From Ariolimax columbianus (taxonomy: Eukaryota; Mollusca; Gastropoda; Stylommatophora; Arionidae): 64,000 nt of DNA. Below are positions 22,459 to 34,000 of the stretch, piece by piece. Each line of letters opens with the position of its first letter. Position 1 is the first letter of the stretch. The notes beneath the pieces are model-generated. The model was not told where the DNA came from and made no database searches. It was given only the letters and a program-made list of their open reading frames with translations. A program made the position numbers and the translations under genes. The stretch covers positions 21,614,293 to 21,678,292 of the forward strand of contig JAVGWX010000019.1 in NCBI GenBank assembly GCA_036924085.1. Reading direction: 5' to 3'.

Positions 22459-23755
22459 CAGGTTTCCTGAAAGGATGTCAGCAACAGTGGTTACCACATA
22501 CTTCACATGAATGAGAAAGACTCCACGATTGTCAAGCCAGTAAACGGTATTGCAAAGTGGAATTATTATTTGACACGTTTTGACAATAGAAGAAAAAAGA
22601 ACATGAAGAAATATAAGTGATACAGATGAAACGGAGAGCACAACACCAACAGGAAGAAATGCTAGCTTGCCTGGGGTAGTCATTACCAAATGTCATTAAA
22701 TGTCTCGTCAATTTTCATGTGACCTTTATATGTCATGGCTCATGAATCTCATTAGCGCAAAGGTGTAGTTAAGACATATTCTCACTCTTCCCTTCTTTGC
22801 TTGCTAATTTCTCATGCCTGTTGTAATGTCAAATCTATAGGCATCTTCATCATAGCTCTTTTCTCTTGTTTTCATAAAGGCTTTGGTTTTCAGTCTACCT
22901 ATGTTCTTCACTTTGTTGATCTTCTGTAGACATCTCAGCAGCAACTATCTATCTGTCTGGCTGTCTGTCCCTCCGTTCTTTCGGCTATCATTGTGGGTGT
23001 CGATACATTCATTTATATATATATATATGTTTATTCTGTGTCTATATTTACAACATATCTCTTCTTGGACGTAGTTCACATTCATCTCTGTCTATTATGT
23101 GTCTATCTTTACCACATGCATCTTCTTAGACGTGGTGCCGTATCTATTTGGCTCATATGACTAGTGATCAGTGTCAGTTAATACAGTCAATCCCTATTTT
23201 TGGCGTAGAAGCTCGCGTGGTCACTGATTATTTGATTATTTCTGCTCTTATTCATGGTTGTATCTATGGCATACTTTAGATAGGCCGTCTGACTCACCGG
23301 AAAACCCCATTGAAACGTCACATTCTACCGCCGACCAAATGACGGAGCTCATATTGTGCCAATGTTTATAATTAATCCATGCTCCACACAGAGAAATAAA
23401 ATAAATTTACGATGCAAAACTCAACAAATCACTGTTGAGAGTAATCCTTTTTACAGAATCCTGTTCTGAAACCAACGGCATATCCATCTCTGTCTTCCGA
23501 ACACGCTATTATAGTTGCACTGATAGTTGACACGTGCACGTTTCGTTATTTAGTTAGCCTTGGAATGTGACGTTTCAAAGAGAGTTCCCCCGTTAGTCAG
23601 AAGGCATGTATCTACAGTAGGTTGTATCACTGTTGATAAGTATTTAGAGAAGTGGAGAAACTTATTCTTATAATTTTGTTACTCTTTCCACTCTTACTTC
23701 GACACATTATATATTCATAAACATAGTACTTCCTTCTTCATTAGCTTTAACGAAT
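22459..23755. other. Gene-free stretch
   Basis: No supported gene. A short TA microsatellite lies at about 23011-23028. Confidence 0.5.
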
Positions 23756-23759
23756 GACT

Positions 23760-24200
23760 GACCTTCTTCTTCTTTTTCTTCTTGTTCGTCTTATTCTTCT
23801 TCTTCTTCTGCTACTACTACTGCTTTTCTTCTTCTTCTTCTTCTTTTTTTCTTCTTCTTCCTCCTCATCCTCCGCCTTCTTCTTCTACTTCTATTATCAA
23901 CTGATGCAATGCTTCTAGCTGGGCGAGGTTCACGAAGGAAACTGGTGTTTCGAGTCTTCGCCGGTCCTCCACAGCTGTTCGAGCATGATCGCTTCTCCGG
24001 GCCAGACTGCCTCTCTGCATGAGTGGAGCAGTACTGCAGACTGGTGTTTGCTTGACTGCTCCGCAATCGCACGAGGCGGTGTCTCAAAGACCTATTCCTT
24101 GGATGTGGGCCTTGAGTCTCTAATTTTATGTTCTGAGTATGAGGATCTTTGCATGCCCATCTCTGCCAAGTTTGTCTATGCTGTCATTTTCTGGCTTATA
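23760..24200 (-). mobile_element. LINE 3' end with expanded GAA tail
   Basis: About 145 bp of TTC-rich sequence at 23760-23905 is the reverse of a GAA tail with GCA/GTA interruptions. Adjacent minus-strand frames read RSDHARTAVEDRRRLETPVS and FVNLAQLEALHQLII, resembling the extreme C-terminus of jockey/I-type LINE ORF2. The poly-Glu frame continues into the tail. Confidence 0.6.
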
Positions 24201-24548
24201 TTTTTGTGCCGGTCTCTCAATTCCGTTGTCGTGTATCGTTTTATGCCACTGCTTATTTATAGCTCTGTGAATGGCTAGTGTGTATGCCGCCACTAAATGC
24301 TTTTTTTTAAAAATTAATTTTGTTGTTGTTGCGAGTTAATCTGCTTTATCGCTTCCATGGATCACACTGTGGACCGGAATCCTTCGTAGAACTGAATCGT
24401 TTTAACAGCAACCAGGGGTTCTGTTTTTATTTCGTGTAAGAATCAAGCTTGTTTGAGGATTAAGATGGCTCGGAGTACGATATTAGAGCGTGTCGTCATC
24501 GTTAGTATCGTACGACCATCATGAATTCCTTCTGGTGACTTACTAGGC

Positions 24549-24736
24549 CAGTGGTCCTCAAACGTGTTTGGTCCACCCTTAGTGTACCAGAATTTTCCCA
24601 CGGCACCCCAAGTCAAGAAACAACCTATTTACCAGCTGCACTGCGCAGTTGGTGAAAATATTGAAATGTTTCGTGACACCCCTGTAAGCCAGCAACGGCA
24701 CCCCCAGGGTCCCCCGACACAGTTTGGGAACCACTG
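24549..24736. mobile_element. hAT-type MITE
   Basis: Terminal inverted repeats: CAGTGGTCCTCAAACGTG at the left and CAGTTTGGGAACCACTG at the right (reverse complement CAGTGGTTCCCAAACTG), the classic hAT end. The internal 150 bp is non-coding. No clear 8-bp duplication was found. Confidence 0.7.
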
Positions 24737-25094
24737 GGAGCCTCTGCCCATATTCATTTTTGTAAACTCTTCAGGGTGACCTTGAATAACTTGGCCTGGT
24801 GACGTAAAGCCACCCCCTAATTGTATACCGACCATAGCAACCCCATACTTTGCTGTCTCCATCCATCGTGACCAAGGCCTTGGTTGCACGTCGAAGGACA
24901 TAAAAAACACAAGGTTAAAATGAAGTTTTATGTAGGAAAGTGAAGGACTTACTTTTCAACCAATTAAACATATTATCAAGGATCTGGCAAACAGAAAACA
25001 CAATCCCCCCAGCAAACGTTTTAACGTTTTATGATTTATTACTTTGCTTTATTCTTAAGCCTCTTTTGGTATTGTGTTTATCTACGCTGTTTTA

Positions 25095-25340
25095 TTCTTA
25101 AGCCTCTATTGATATTGTGTTCATCTACGCCCCTCGCACATTCTTTTCTCACTGTGTTGCCTGGGCACTCATATATAATGTGCCATGTATTTTGGACGCA
25201 GCTATTTTCACACGCACATTGTTTCAGACCATTCGCCCATTCACGTTAAGGAATCGTGTTTCCAAACATTTGTAATCGTAATCGTTCGCTGCATCGTGTA
25301 GCATAGAGCTAAGTCCATTTTTAGAGGAAGCCAGTTTCCA
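25095..25340 (-). pseudogene. LINE C-terminal zinc-motif relic
   Basis: The minus strand gives ANGLKQCACENSCVQNTWHI then IYECPGNTVRKECARGVDEH, fitting the C-x-C...H...C-P C-terminal motif of RNase H-type LINEs. Only this end is present. Confidence 0.5.
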
Positions 25341-25354
25341 AGCATTTGTAATCC

Positions 25355-25755
25355 GTAACGTCTTTATACTGGTTTAGAAGACTCTGCAGAGTCTGTATAC
25401 AATCAGTTTCATTTACATTTCTTTGCTCTAAAAGCTATGTGCATCCAATATATTTTTTAATGCATTAAGTGTCCTTGCCTCCACTACTTCTTGTGGCAAT
25501 GCATTCCAAGCATTCACCACTCTCTTACTAAAAAAATATTTCCTAATATCTAATCTGGATCATTCTTTAGTTAATTTGTAGCTATGACCTCTTGTTCTTG
25601 TAGGTGGTTGTATTTTGAAAAAAAACTTATTATAGTCTAATTTATCTTTTCTTTTGATTATCTTATAAACCTGTATTGTCATCTCAAAATTCTTATATTT
25701 TCTAGACACTAGGCCGGTTTTTCTGAGCCTTTCCTCATAACTGTAATTGGTATCA
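25355..25755 (-). mobile_element. CR1/L2-like LINE 3' fragment
   Basis: The same tail as at 48595 (GTCTTTATACTGGTTTAGAA, then CAGAGTCTGTATACAATCAG) and the degenerate last approximately 300 bp of ORF2. Homology stops at about 25755, where another LINE begins on the opposite strand. Confidence 0.8.
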
Positions 25756-25764
25756 AGTAAGTAC

Positions 25765-26365
25765 GGGAGTTCAAATACCTAGGTAGTATGACGGCAGAGC
25801 GGACAGAGATTGCACATAGACTTCAGAAGGCGAACAGTGTCCACTATCACATTGCACCGATTTCGAAACAGCCTAGAGTGCTTCTTTCAACAAAGAGCAG
25901 GCTGATAAATACTCGATTTATTCCTACATTGTGTTACCAATGTCAATCTTGGTCCTTATTAGCAACCCATAAGAGGAAGACACAGAGCTGTGAGATGCGC
26001 TGTGTAAGAAGTGCAGCTGGAAAGACAATCCATGACCGAATCTGCATCACCTCACTGAGGCAGACAGTGGGGACAAACCCAGTTAGTGCCTACATTGACT
26101 CTCAACAAATCAAGTGGTTTGGTCATTTAGTCAGAATGCATTATGACCAGCCTGCATCAAGAGCATATCATATACAGGTCTCCGGTCCACGATCAAGAGA
26201 CAGACCACGGCGTCGATGGATCGAGGTTGTCTCTGACACTCCGAGGAAGTTACATCTAATAACAGCACAGACCTCCCACTTGCCGATAACAAGAAATCTA
26301 CGCATCCCAGCTCTATGGGACGCCTCATGACAAGGACAGCATGACAAAATACGAAGAAGAAAGTC
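25765..26365 (+). mobile_element. LINE ORF2 C-terminus with GAA tail, second family
   Basis: The frame 25788-26330 encodes KYLGSMTAERTEIAHRLQKA at its start, the post-RT segment, then IKWFGHLVRMHYDQPASRAY (the WFGH.VRM motif of LINE ORF2 C-termini) and SRDRPRRRWIEVV. The stop at 26328 is followed by AAAATACGAAGAAGAAAG, a GAA tail like that of the RNase H LINE although the protein is unrelated in this region. It is a 5'-truncated insertion, and the frame is intact for about 180 codons. Confidence 0.75.
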
Positions 26366-26692
26366 TGTGCTTATCTATTACAGTTCTGATATACAACTTC
26401 ATTTGTTTCGTTTTCAAACATTAGGATATCGTATTTTACCACGTGACTAACCGGATATACACACGTGCGCACAACACACATGTGGCTCTTGAACCGCAAA
26501 ACCACACATATCTGACTTAGTTGCGGGTAAAGGTCAACAAGTAGGCAGCGTTCATATATGCATTATAATTTACTAAATGCTTTATGTGCTAGTGTTACTG
26601 CGGCCCGAAAGAGGAGTCTAGTATTGTAACACTGTAACCTGCCATGCATGACGTAAGAGTTGACTGAACACATCTCTATCTTAGTTGCGGGT

Positions 26693-26792
26693 NNNNNNNN
26701 NNNNNNNNNNNNNNNNNNNNNNNNNNNNNNNNNNNNNNNNNNNNNNNNNNNNNNNNNNNNNNNNNNNNNNNNNNNNNNNNNNNNNNNNNNNN
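26693..26792. other. Assembly gap of 100 N
   Basis: Exactly 100 undetermined bases. CTTAGTTGCGGGT occurs immediately before the gap and also at about 26517, so a collapsed local repeat may underlie it. Open frames across it are artefacts. Confidence 0.98.
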
Positions 26793-26839
26793 GTGGCATC
26801 TAAGACATACCAGAAGTAACGATTAGCAAAAATAGGAAA

Positions 26840-27010
26840 GTATTGCTTGGAAAGCATTGCCATAGGAAGTAGTGGAGTCAAGGACAATTAATGCATATAA
26901 GAGTAGATTGGATGCGCATTGCTTTATAGCAAGGACATGTAATTGAAAATGGTTGTATACAGACTCTGCAGTCTTCTAAACCAGTATGAAGGTTATTTAA
27001 GTTAAGTTAA
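26840..27010 (+). mobile_element. CR1/L2-like LINE 3' tail, plus orientation
   Basis: Carries GATTGGATGCGCATTGCTTT, GGTTGTATACAGACTCTGCA and CTTCTAAACCAGTATGAAGG, ending TTAAGTTAAGTTAA. It is the reverse complement of the tails at 4798, 16515 and 48595. The TTAAG repeat is probably its 3' terminal microsatellite. Confidence 0.85.
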
Positions 27011-27825
27011 AATAAACTTATATCACAGTTAGAATAATATTTTCCAAGAATAGTTCACTCATACCAGATGGCACGTTGCAAAGCCAAGGAGGAACTTTTC
27101 ATCCAGTACTATGCCTTAAGTTAAGTTAAGCATGTCTAGTGCCTAGATTTTACTTGATGCCTTAATCATAAACAAATTTGTCACTACCTGGTGTAGAAAC
27201 TTGAAGCCACTAGCACTTCAATAGATACAGAGAGGTTGTTAACTTGACATGTATTTGCTAAAGATCTATGCTTCATGGGGAGCTGAAAGGTTTTGGTTGA
27301 TTGAAATGTTTTATCAAATATAATTTAAATTTCACTTACTTTTTCTAAAGTTGCTCTGATTTTGTTTCATATTTATTATGACAGTTTTCGTTGAAATCTG
27401 CTCTAATCATTCTACTGTCTTGTTTTTATTTCCTGGTTATCACTGTCTCTGTTTAATGTGACCTGTTAGTCTCTCCCCTGCTTGCTTTATTGTGTCTGTC
27501 TGAATTTGTGCTTGTCTGACTGTCATTTACTTTACATATGATTGCATGTATACCAACTTGTCTATCTATTTTTCTGCATTTCTGCTCGGTTTCTGTCCAT
27601 ATTTTTGAGAGACTTCATCCTACTTCACATAAAACTGAGACCTGGATCACCTATCTCTTTAAAATGTCATCCTCGATGGCAATATCTGCAGGCTTTTGGA
27701 CTACCTTTTCATTTACCCTTTACGCTAGCCTCTCCTGTTGTACCTGGTACAAATTTACACTAAATTTAACATAGCGTCTCACATTGGGCTTTCTTATTAC
27801 AGCTTTCAGATTAAACCGTTTACAG
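27011..27825. other. Sequence upstream of IkB-like gene
   Basis: AT-rich. No 5' UTR exon, TATA box or CpG-rich promoter was identifiable. Candidate splice acceptors just before the first coding exon (TTCTTATTACAG ending at 27802, TTTACAG ending at 27825, TATACAG ending at 27847) suggest an upstream non-coding exon that was not found. Confidence 0.4.
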
Positions 27826-27849
27826 TGATCAACCAGCTCGTATACAGAT

Positions 27850-28026
27850 ATGGGCATTAAACAAGAGATGGCCACAGTGAAGAGGAATGACGACCAGAAG
27901 GTTATTTGTGTGGATGATATTGTCAGAGGTGTGGAGTCATGCAAGATCAGCAATGATGGCTCCAAGGACAGTGAGTTGACTAAAATGCTTCAGATGATGA
28001 AGCTGGAAGACAGTAAAGCCAAGAAG
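27850..28026 (+). CDS. IkB-like gene, coding exon 1
   Basis: Begins MGIKQEMATVKRNDDQKVIC; 59 codons ending ...SKAKK. An in-frame TGA at 27826-27828 lies just upstream, and the ATG has G at -3 and +4. The donor is AAG/GTGAGT at 28027, phase 0. If the TATACAG acceptor at 27847 is used instead, this would be an internal exon continuing from an unseen upstream one. Confidence 0.75.
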
Positions 28027-31000
28027 GTGAGTTGCGATCATTGTGTTTGTTAGTGGCATAGCTATTGTTGTTGGTGTACGTAATGATAGCTATTGTTGTT
28101 AGTGTACATATTGATATAGCTATATATATATTATTGATGCATGTAATGGCATAGTTGATAGCAAAGTTATAGTTGTTGGTGTATGTAATGGCATAGCTTT
28201 TGAAGTTGGTGTATGTCGGGCATAGCTAGAGTTGTTTGGGTATGTAATGGCATACCTATTGTTGTTGATCTACTTTGGCATAACTATTGTTGTTGGTGTA
28301 CATAATAGCATAGCTATTGTTGGTGTACACAATGGCATATCTATTGTTATTGGTGTAGGTAATGGCAATGCTATTGTTGGTGTATGTAATGGCATAGTTG
28401 TTGGTGCACATAATGGCATAGCTTTTGTTGTTGGTGTACATAATGGCATAGCTTTTGTTGTTGGTGTACATATTGATATAGCTATTGTTGTTGATGAACA
28501 TAATGATATAGCTATTGTTGTTGGTGTATGTAAGGGCAGAGCTATAGTTGTTGATATACTTTGGCAAAGCTATTGTTGTCAGTGTACATAATGACATATC
28601 TATTGTTGGTGTATGTAATGACATAGCTATAGTTGTTTGGGTATGGAATGGCATAGTTATTGTTGTTGGTGTACTTTGGCATAGTTATTGTTGTTGGTGT
28701 ACTTTGGCATAGTTATTGTTGTTGGTGTACTTTGGCATAGACATTGTTGTTGGTGTTGGGAGATAATTATGCTTAGTTATCTCTTGATGACATTTCTTTG
28801 GTAAGGGGTGACAGGCACTCTTCTTATATCCAGAGGCATACATGAGAAATTGGGACTGGTCCCTCTTTGCTGTAGTGCATTGTGAGATTCCTAAGTAAGG
28901 TCAACATAATGAGGATTACAGGGCCGATCCCCATCTCATTGGTCAGACTGCTGTGTCACAGCTGTTACTCTTCTTTCTCTATGAAAAGGATAGAACCACT
29001 GTAACCATACCAGCAGGCCATACGATATGACTAAAGAGGGTTGCTCTTTGGGCTGACAACCTCCTCATGTAAAAAAACATTAATGTTATAGACAGCCACT
29101 GCAAAAGAAAACAGGCTTCTTTTTAAAGGGGCCAGCTGCAGTGGTGGTAGCCTATGCTTCACCTTGAAGCAAAAAGGTGAATGATTGAATATTAGAGCAT
29201 AGACTGGCTAACGAGAAAGATGATTGAATATTAGAGCATAGACTGGCTAACGAGAAAGGTTCAAAGAGGGAACGCTAACCCAGTACCCAAAAATGCCTGC
29301 TGAAGTCAGATGTGTCAGACCAAAAGGTGCAAAAAGGGTAGTGGTACAGTGGGTTCCGTCACACTGCAACATCCAAGGCAACGAGGAGGCAGACAGACTG
29401 GAAAAAGAAGGTGCAAGGCTACCACAAATAGATACCAGTATGACGTACGAAGAGTCAAAACGGCTTATCAAAGCCAGGTACATGTCCAAATGGGAAACCG
29501 AACATACTGGTTACACCAAAAACGATGCCTATTACCAGTTGAACCGAAGAGAGCAGGTCGTTGTCTTCAGACTTCGCACTGGCCACAACAGACTGAGGTA
29601 CCACCTCTTCAACAAATTGAAGATAGGGTGTACCGACGAATGCCCGTGCGGTACTGGTAAAATGACCACTGAACATCTGCTGCAGAACTGCCCGACATAC
29701 GAGGATCAGAGAGAGCAGATGTGGCCATTGCCAGTGGAACTGCAAGACAAGCTCTATGGTAGTGGCGAGAGTCTCAGGATGACCGCCGCTTTTTTCGAGA
29801 AAATAATGGTTACTGTGTACGCAGAAGAAGAAGAAGAAGACCAAAAGGTGCAAATATGGCAGTCAAGCTGTAAACTACAACACAGTCCATTCTCTGGACT
29901 ATATCCTGCTGCTTGCAAATCCCTGCTCAGGGCTTGGTAGAGGAAGTTTGAGAACAGACGAAAAAGAAGAATAGTAGAGCGATGTGGCCGCATTCTTGCC
30001 TCTCTCAAATGGGAGCACTGTGGTCGGTGGGGTTGAATTAACAGTATGGTATTATTTTATTAGATTGATTATGGCGCAGAAATTAATTTTTTTGCCAATA
30101 ATTTACATTAGATAAGTGTCAAATTAGCATAGTGATAGAGCACCCACATTTCACAGTAAGGTTAAGGTGTTACTGCAATGCTTCAGTTACTCCAGCTGTA
30201 AATGGGTACTTGGCTTAATGAAGGAAGGAAAGCCATCGAGAAATGGAAAAAAGTGTGGTGTACAAGGATATTTCTAACAGTCAATCCCTGACAGCAGTAT
30301 ATGTTATGAGTTTGCCTTTACCGTACATCCAATGAGTCATTTGTGTCAGGTGGTTAGATGCAATAAGAAAGTCAGACCTCTAGCCCAGAGCATGGAAACA
30401 TACACTGCAGCTGGAGATTCGTCATGATCATCATGCTGGAGATTAAAGACAGTAAAGAGATATGCCACACCCTCATAACATGCCTTAAACAATATAAGGG
30501 ATTGGAATCAACAAGGAATTAGAAGTATAGGAAGGTCAAAGAACACCTGACAAAGATGCTATGACAACTGCAGTCAAAGAACACCTGACAAAGATGCTAT
30601 GACAACTACAGTCAAAGAACACCTGACAGAGAGGCTATGACAACTACACTCAAAGAACACCTGACAAAGATGCTATGACAACTGCAGTCAAAGAACACCT
30701 GACAAAGATGCTATGACAACTGCAGTCAAAGAACACCTGACAAAGATGCTATGACAACTGCAGTCAAAGAACACCTGACAAAGATGCTATGACAACTGCA
30801 GTCAAAGAACACCTGACAAAGATGCTATGACAACTGCAGTCAAAGAACACCTGACAAAGATGCTATGACAATTGCAGTCAAAGAATACCTGACAAAGATG
30901 CTATGACAACTGCAGTCAAAGAACACCTGACAAAGATGCTATGACAACTACAGTCAAAGAACACCTGACAGAGAGGCTATGACAACTACACTCAAAGAAC

Positions 31001-34000
31001 ACCTGACAAAGATGCTATGACAACTGCAGTCAAAGAACACCTGACAAAGATGCTATGACAACTGCAGTCAAAGAACACCTGACAAAGATGCTATGACAAC
31101 TGCAGTCAAAGAACACCTGACAAAGATGCTATGACAACTGCAGTCAAAGAACACCTGACAAAGATGCTATGACAACTGCAGTCAAAGAACACCTGACAAA
31201 GATGCTATGACAACTACAGTCAAAGAACACCTGACAGACAGGCTATGACAACTACACTCAAAGAACACCTGACAAAGATGCTATGACAACTGCAGTCAAA
31301 GAACACCTGACAAAGATGCTATGACAACTGCAGTCAAAGCACACCTGACAAAGATGCTATGACAACTGCAGTCAAAGAACACCTGACAGAGAGGCTATGA
31401 CAACTACACTCAAAGAACACCTGACAAAGATGCTATGACAACTACAGTCAAAGAACACCTGACAAAGATGCTATGACAACTGCAGTCAAAGAACACCTGA
31501 CAAAGATGCTATGACAACTACAGTCAAAGAACACCTGACAAAGATGCTATGACAACTACACTCAAAAGAACACCTGGCAAAGATGCTATGACAACTATGG
31601 TATTATATATAGCATAATCATGCAGGTTCCATTTAGAACATACGAGGAAGAGTAAAAAAAGTAATTTTACAATTGCGTATTCTTTTAATAAAAAATTATC
31701 TAATTTGTTATCTGTCCTTATATCACTGCTACAATTGATTTCCATATATTCCTTCATTTTGCTGTGTCCTTAATTTGCCACCAAACTCTTCTCTCCATGT
31801 TCCTTCACGTCAACAAGAAGGATTGTCAAGTATTGTAACGAGCCATTTAATTAATATTGAGACTAATTCTTCATGTATTCTATATAACAAACTACAGAAG
31901 CCTGGGGAACGGAAATCACAGCCCGAAGAGGATGATGAAAGAGGAGATGTTGGCCCCAGATTAGATCAGGCTGTGCTGCCTGATAATCTTGTCAGTCTTG
32001 AAGCTCCGTGCGTTGATGACAATGAGGTTTGTTCATTTTGTAAAAACAGCTTCATTATTCAGAGTAATAAGAAATAAATGTTGTCATATCGATGTTGACA
32101 ATTCATCCTAGAAGGCATGGTTGATAAAATTCTGTAGCAAGACCTTACGCTCTGACAGCTTAGACCAACAATAAAGCTTGTCACATGAGACTTATTGGGG
32201 GTGGAGTGTTGGAGACTTATTTCCAGGAGACTTCTACTTTTTTTGGCAGTGGGTTGACCAACAATGAAGCTTGTCACATAAGACTTATTGGGGGTGGAGT
32301 GTTTGAGACCTATTTCCAGGAGACTTCTACTTTTTTTGGCAGTGTGTTGACCAACAATGAAGCTTGTCACATGATTTATTGGGGGTGGAGTGTTGGAGAC
32401 TTATTTCCAGGAGACTTCTTCTTTTTTTGGCAGTGTGTTGACCAACAATACAGTTTGTCACATGAGACTTATTGGGGGTGGAGTGTTAGAGTGACATTTC
32501 TGGAGGATTCTGCTTTTTTGGCAGTGGGTTGACAAACAATAGAGCTCGTCACATAACTTATTGGGGGTGGAGTGTTGGAGACTTCATTGTACTGTTTTAA
32601 TCTCCAGGACAATGCATTATTCTTTAATTCCTGTGTGTATTCTATTATTTCTAGAATGTTTCTTTAAAATCCAAATGAACACTCCACACTCTGCAGGCTT
32701 TGACCTTAGTGTATTGCAAGGTGTGCTATGCCATGAGTTGGAGAGTGCTCTTCCTTACATCAGTTAGACTCCACTGCTAAGTGCTTCTTACAACTTGTAT
32801 TGCCAGAAGTGTCAGCTTTTGAGAGGTCATCATCATCATCAGGTGCCCTACCAATTGGCATTGGCGACCATGGACCTCCATTCACTTCTATCATGTGTGT
32901 CGTTTATCAACTCTGTTGTTGATTGTCACCTGTGCCATTCTCTCAGGCTGTCCAACGTCTTCTCGCTTTGCCTACCTCTGTCTTTCTTTTCTGCTATTTT
33001 TCCCATTGGTTTTTAAAAAAATATGGATGACAAAAAGTTGAATGTAATTTCATAGAGGAGTAGGCTCAACAGTTTGAAAATCAGACTTTGGCATGAGGAC
33101 CAAGCGTTGAAATGTATTATTTAAAAAAAAAATTTGAAGGTAAAATAAAAATTATTCTGTACTTTGTGTGGTGACTGTAGGGGCAAGCAGCCTTTATTCC
33201 TCAGCCCTATAAATCCTCTTGAGGGACCTCAGTAATGAGCACAAACACAGTGAGAATAATATTTGTTAGTAGAATTAGCTGTTAGAGATAGATTAGATAA
33301 ATCATTGTTGTAAGTGTTCTATCTCATTTATTCTAAGTGTTTTATCTCATTATTCTAAGTGTTTTATCTCATTATTCTAAGTGTTTTATCTCATTATTCA
33401 AAGTGTTTTATCATTTGTTTTTCATGTAACTTTAGTATGATGAAGAAAATGTGCAGTTGAAATATGAAGAAGTGGAAACAGAAGCAGCTCTTGAGGAGAG
33501 AGGCCCAATGCTTGGAGTACCAGTCAACTACAATATGGAGTTTGGGCACAACTACATTGCCAGCAAATCCTGCAAACCTTATCAGATACAATCTCACACA
33601 ATGACAGGTAAGGTTATGCCATACACAATGACAGGTAAGATTAGGCCACACAATGACAGGTAAGATTAGGCCACACACAATGAAAGGTAAGATTAGGCCA
33701 CACACAATGACAGGTATGATTAGGCCACACACAATGACAGGTAAAGTTAGACCATACACAATGACAGGTAAGATTAGGCCACACACAATGGCAGGTAGGA
33801 TTAGGCCACACACAATGACAGGTAAGATTAGGCTACACACAATGACAGGTAAGGTTAGACCATATACAATGACAGGTAAGGTTAGACCATACACAATGAC
33901 AGGTAAGATTAGGCCACACACAATGACAGGTAAGATTAGGCCACACACACAATGACAGGTAAGATTAGGCCAGACACACACAATGACAGGTGAGGTTAGG

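Noticed and set aside
23791..24087. Minus-strand ORF ending in a long Arg/Lys/Glu run, like a nuclear protein
   Set aside because: The charged run is the GAA tail of a LINE, and the rest shows only LINE C-terminal resemblance.
26563..26887. ORFs spanning the N gap
   Set aside because: They contain only unknown residues across the gap and carry no information.
28232..28654. Repetitive ORFs on both strands (Ile/Val/Gly-rich plus, Asn/Tyr/Thr-rich minus)
   Set aside because: Both are translations of the intron 1 minisatellite.
30530..31605. Array of 38-bp repeats that looks superficially like CRISPR
   Set aside because: Units are directly adjacent without unique spacers, the genome is eukaryotic, and no cas genes are present. 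It is a satellite.
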